Part shown: piece after piece, positions 62,223 through 64,000 of the stretch
How the letters are laid out: the number at the start of each line of letters is the position of its first letter
Numbering within the stretch: the first letter of the stretch is position 1
From: Cyanoderma ruficeps
Taxonomy: Eukaryota; Chordata; Aves; Passeriformes; Timaliidae
Assembly (NCBI GenBank): GCA_008694505.1
Contig: VZDJ01004378.1
Span: 18,370,269 to 18,434,268, forward strand
Length of the DNA: 64,000 nt
Reading direction: 5' to 3'
Made by a program: the position numbers and the translations under genes
Notes under the pieces: generated by a model
Told to the model about the DNA's origin: nothing
The model's database searches: none
What the model saw: the letters and a program-made list of their open reading frames with translations, nothing else

Positions 62223-64000
62223 TGAAGGTCTCATAAATCATCTCTTGCTCTATAGGAGCAAAATAGGTGTTAGTGAGATTTTATTTATTTTGGAAAGTGA
62301 TGTGAAAGGTTCATTTTTCCACCATTTTGGGAATGACAGCACATTTCATTCTCAGATGCAAAAAACAATGTTATAAAAATATATCCTTTTAGGTTTTTTG
62401 GGAGCACTTTAAGTGGTATTTATATAAAAGCAAGATACTTTCCACTGGGTTTTAAAGTAAGACATCTAAACCAAAGTGTCAAGTACACATATATATAATT
62501 TAATGAATTTTCTTTGATTCTTTGAACAGAGCAGAAGCGAACTAACTGTCCCTTTGATGCTGTAAATGATGACAGTGAAGAAATTAGAGGTTGGGTATAG
62601 CTGTGAACATGGGCCATAAAAGACTGCAGCCACTGCCAGGAGCTTACTTCAGGTACTAATTCTTTTTCCTTTGCAAATTACAGACTCAAAAGAGATTAAA
62701 AATGAGATGACAAGATAATATCTCGTTCTACACAGCTAATTGAGAGCTCAAACACTCATAGCAACTACTTGGGCAGAATACAACAAAGATAAAAGGCAAA
62801 TTATGAAAATATTTAAAACATAAAAGAAATTCTATTGTTTCCTTGGTTGTGTAAATACCCCACATAAATCAGTAGCCTCCACTGTGTTTCACAGAACCTG
62901 CATTTCTTTACTACCAACTTTCCTCTCCTGTCACCTTTCCAGTTTCCTCTGAAATAACCTTGTCATAAGACACTGTCAAAAAAATGTCAAACGTTAACTA
63001 GTGTGTCCATGGAAACAGTAGGAGCTGATGAAGCCAAGTGTTCAGTGAGCCTTTGCCTCTAACCCTCCTACAGACAAGGCTATTTCTTTAAACCTTGAAC
63101 AAACCTAGAACATTATAAATAGTATTTGAAGAATTTCACGAAAGTACAGAATCAACAGCTGGGATGGAGAGTCTCTTGGTTCTGCCATAGACTTCCTAAC
63201 TTCTGTGGGCATGCATAAGTCTCTTCAACATCTGCTTTCCCCTTATGCTTTTGGTTTTTGTTTTATTTTCGGGGGTTTTTTTGTTTTTTTTTTTTAATGA
63301 GACTGCCTAGGCTGCCATTAGAGAAAAGGACTATTTCCTATTTATTACAATGCAGACAACTTTGGGATTCTTACATTTAAAATCATTAGGTGCTACTGTA
63401 GTGCTAAATCTAAATAATAAATATTATAGAAGTACCAATATGTATTTTAAATAGCTTTGTAAAAATCGAAGGCTATTTTTGGTCTTGCTTTAGTAAAGCA
63501 CAGCTGATGATACTTGCTTTTTCTAAGACCCTACCCATCTGAGCAAGGGTAATGATTCACTGCTTCTCTAATCTTTTCCCTCATTAGACATTTTAAAAAC
63601 TAAAATACCAAACTGATGAAGGGCCGAGGGTTGAATAGCAATATGAACTAATCCTATATAATTTTTCTAATAGATTACTGAATTTCAATAACATTATTCA
63701 TCTACCACAAGAAGCCCACAGACCTCGCTGCCATTTTCAGCTGAGGCACTAAACCCACGACAGAGCACATAGTTTGAGCAGAGAACTCTGCTGAAGTGGG
63801 TGTTCAGCATTTGGGATAGACCTGACTTAAACTCACCCTGGTTAGTGTGAGTTTAGAGCAAGTTTAGCTGCAGGTGAGCAAATTAAGCAGGCAATCAGGA
63901 TAAGAATGTGCTCTCTCTCAGGAATCCATTGTTTTTGTATCATCTCTCTTGCTTTCTGGCTTTAGGTGCTGTGCCTGGGAGTAGACTTCTCAAATAAAGT
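62223..64000. other. Gene-poor interval at the right edge
   Basis: No gene is recognised. A G/T-rich homopolymer cluster lies at about 63269-63297 (ggggg followed by T runs). Confidence 0.6.

Noticed and set aside
1..64000. CRISPR array, phage, operon or other prokaryotic system
   Set aside because: Spliced vertebrate exons, CR1 LINEs and the absence of densely packed ORFs show this is avian nuclear DNA. No regularly spaced repeats with unique spacers occur.

Overview
The window looks like a stretch of bird nuclear genome, most likely a passerine. It is AT-rich with little coding sequence, and its repeats are mainly 5'-truncated CR1 LINEs. One tRNA-Ile-derived SINE with a CR1-type tail at 60.4 kb resembles the passerine SINE family TguSINE1. 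Older amniote repeats (MIR-like SINEs and decayed palindromic elements) are also present. There is no operon, phage, CRISPR or other prokaryotic structure.

The only recognisable protein-coding gene is the 3' end of TRHDE (thyrotropin-releasing-hormone-degrading ectoenzyme, an M1 zinc aminopeptidase) on the + strand. Its last three coding exons lie at 1-75, 6489-6570 and 8413-8556. They join in frame through GT-AG introns of 6413 and 1842 bp and encode the last 99 residues. The catalytic exons lie upstream of the window. A long 3' UTR follows the stop at 8554-8556. The best candidate end by eye is the AATAAA at 14836, with earlier AATAAA motifs at 9501, 10854 and 12503.

From about 14.9 kb to 64 kb I see no exon that I can support. 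This agrees with the known large gene-poor interval downstream of TRHDE in other vertebrates. The region holds CR1 copies (49.1, 52.7 and 61.9 kb), a much older CR1-like reverse-transcriptase remnant (22.35-22.64 kb), the SINE at 60.4 kb and MIR-like SINEs (17.75, 24.7 and 59.3 kb). It also holds palindromic interspersed repeats (15.4, 16.5 and 33.2 kb), low-complexity tracts, short tandem duplications and one assembly gap (59923-60040).

No new biological system is convincingly present. The most useful second looks are: the exact 30-bp repeat that brackets two CR1 copies in the TRHDE intron; the SINE whose tail matches CR1 copies in the same window; the old LINE RT fossil; the MIR inside the putative TRHDE 3' UTR; and an exon-like ORF in the TRHDE intron.
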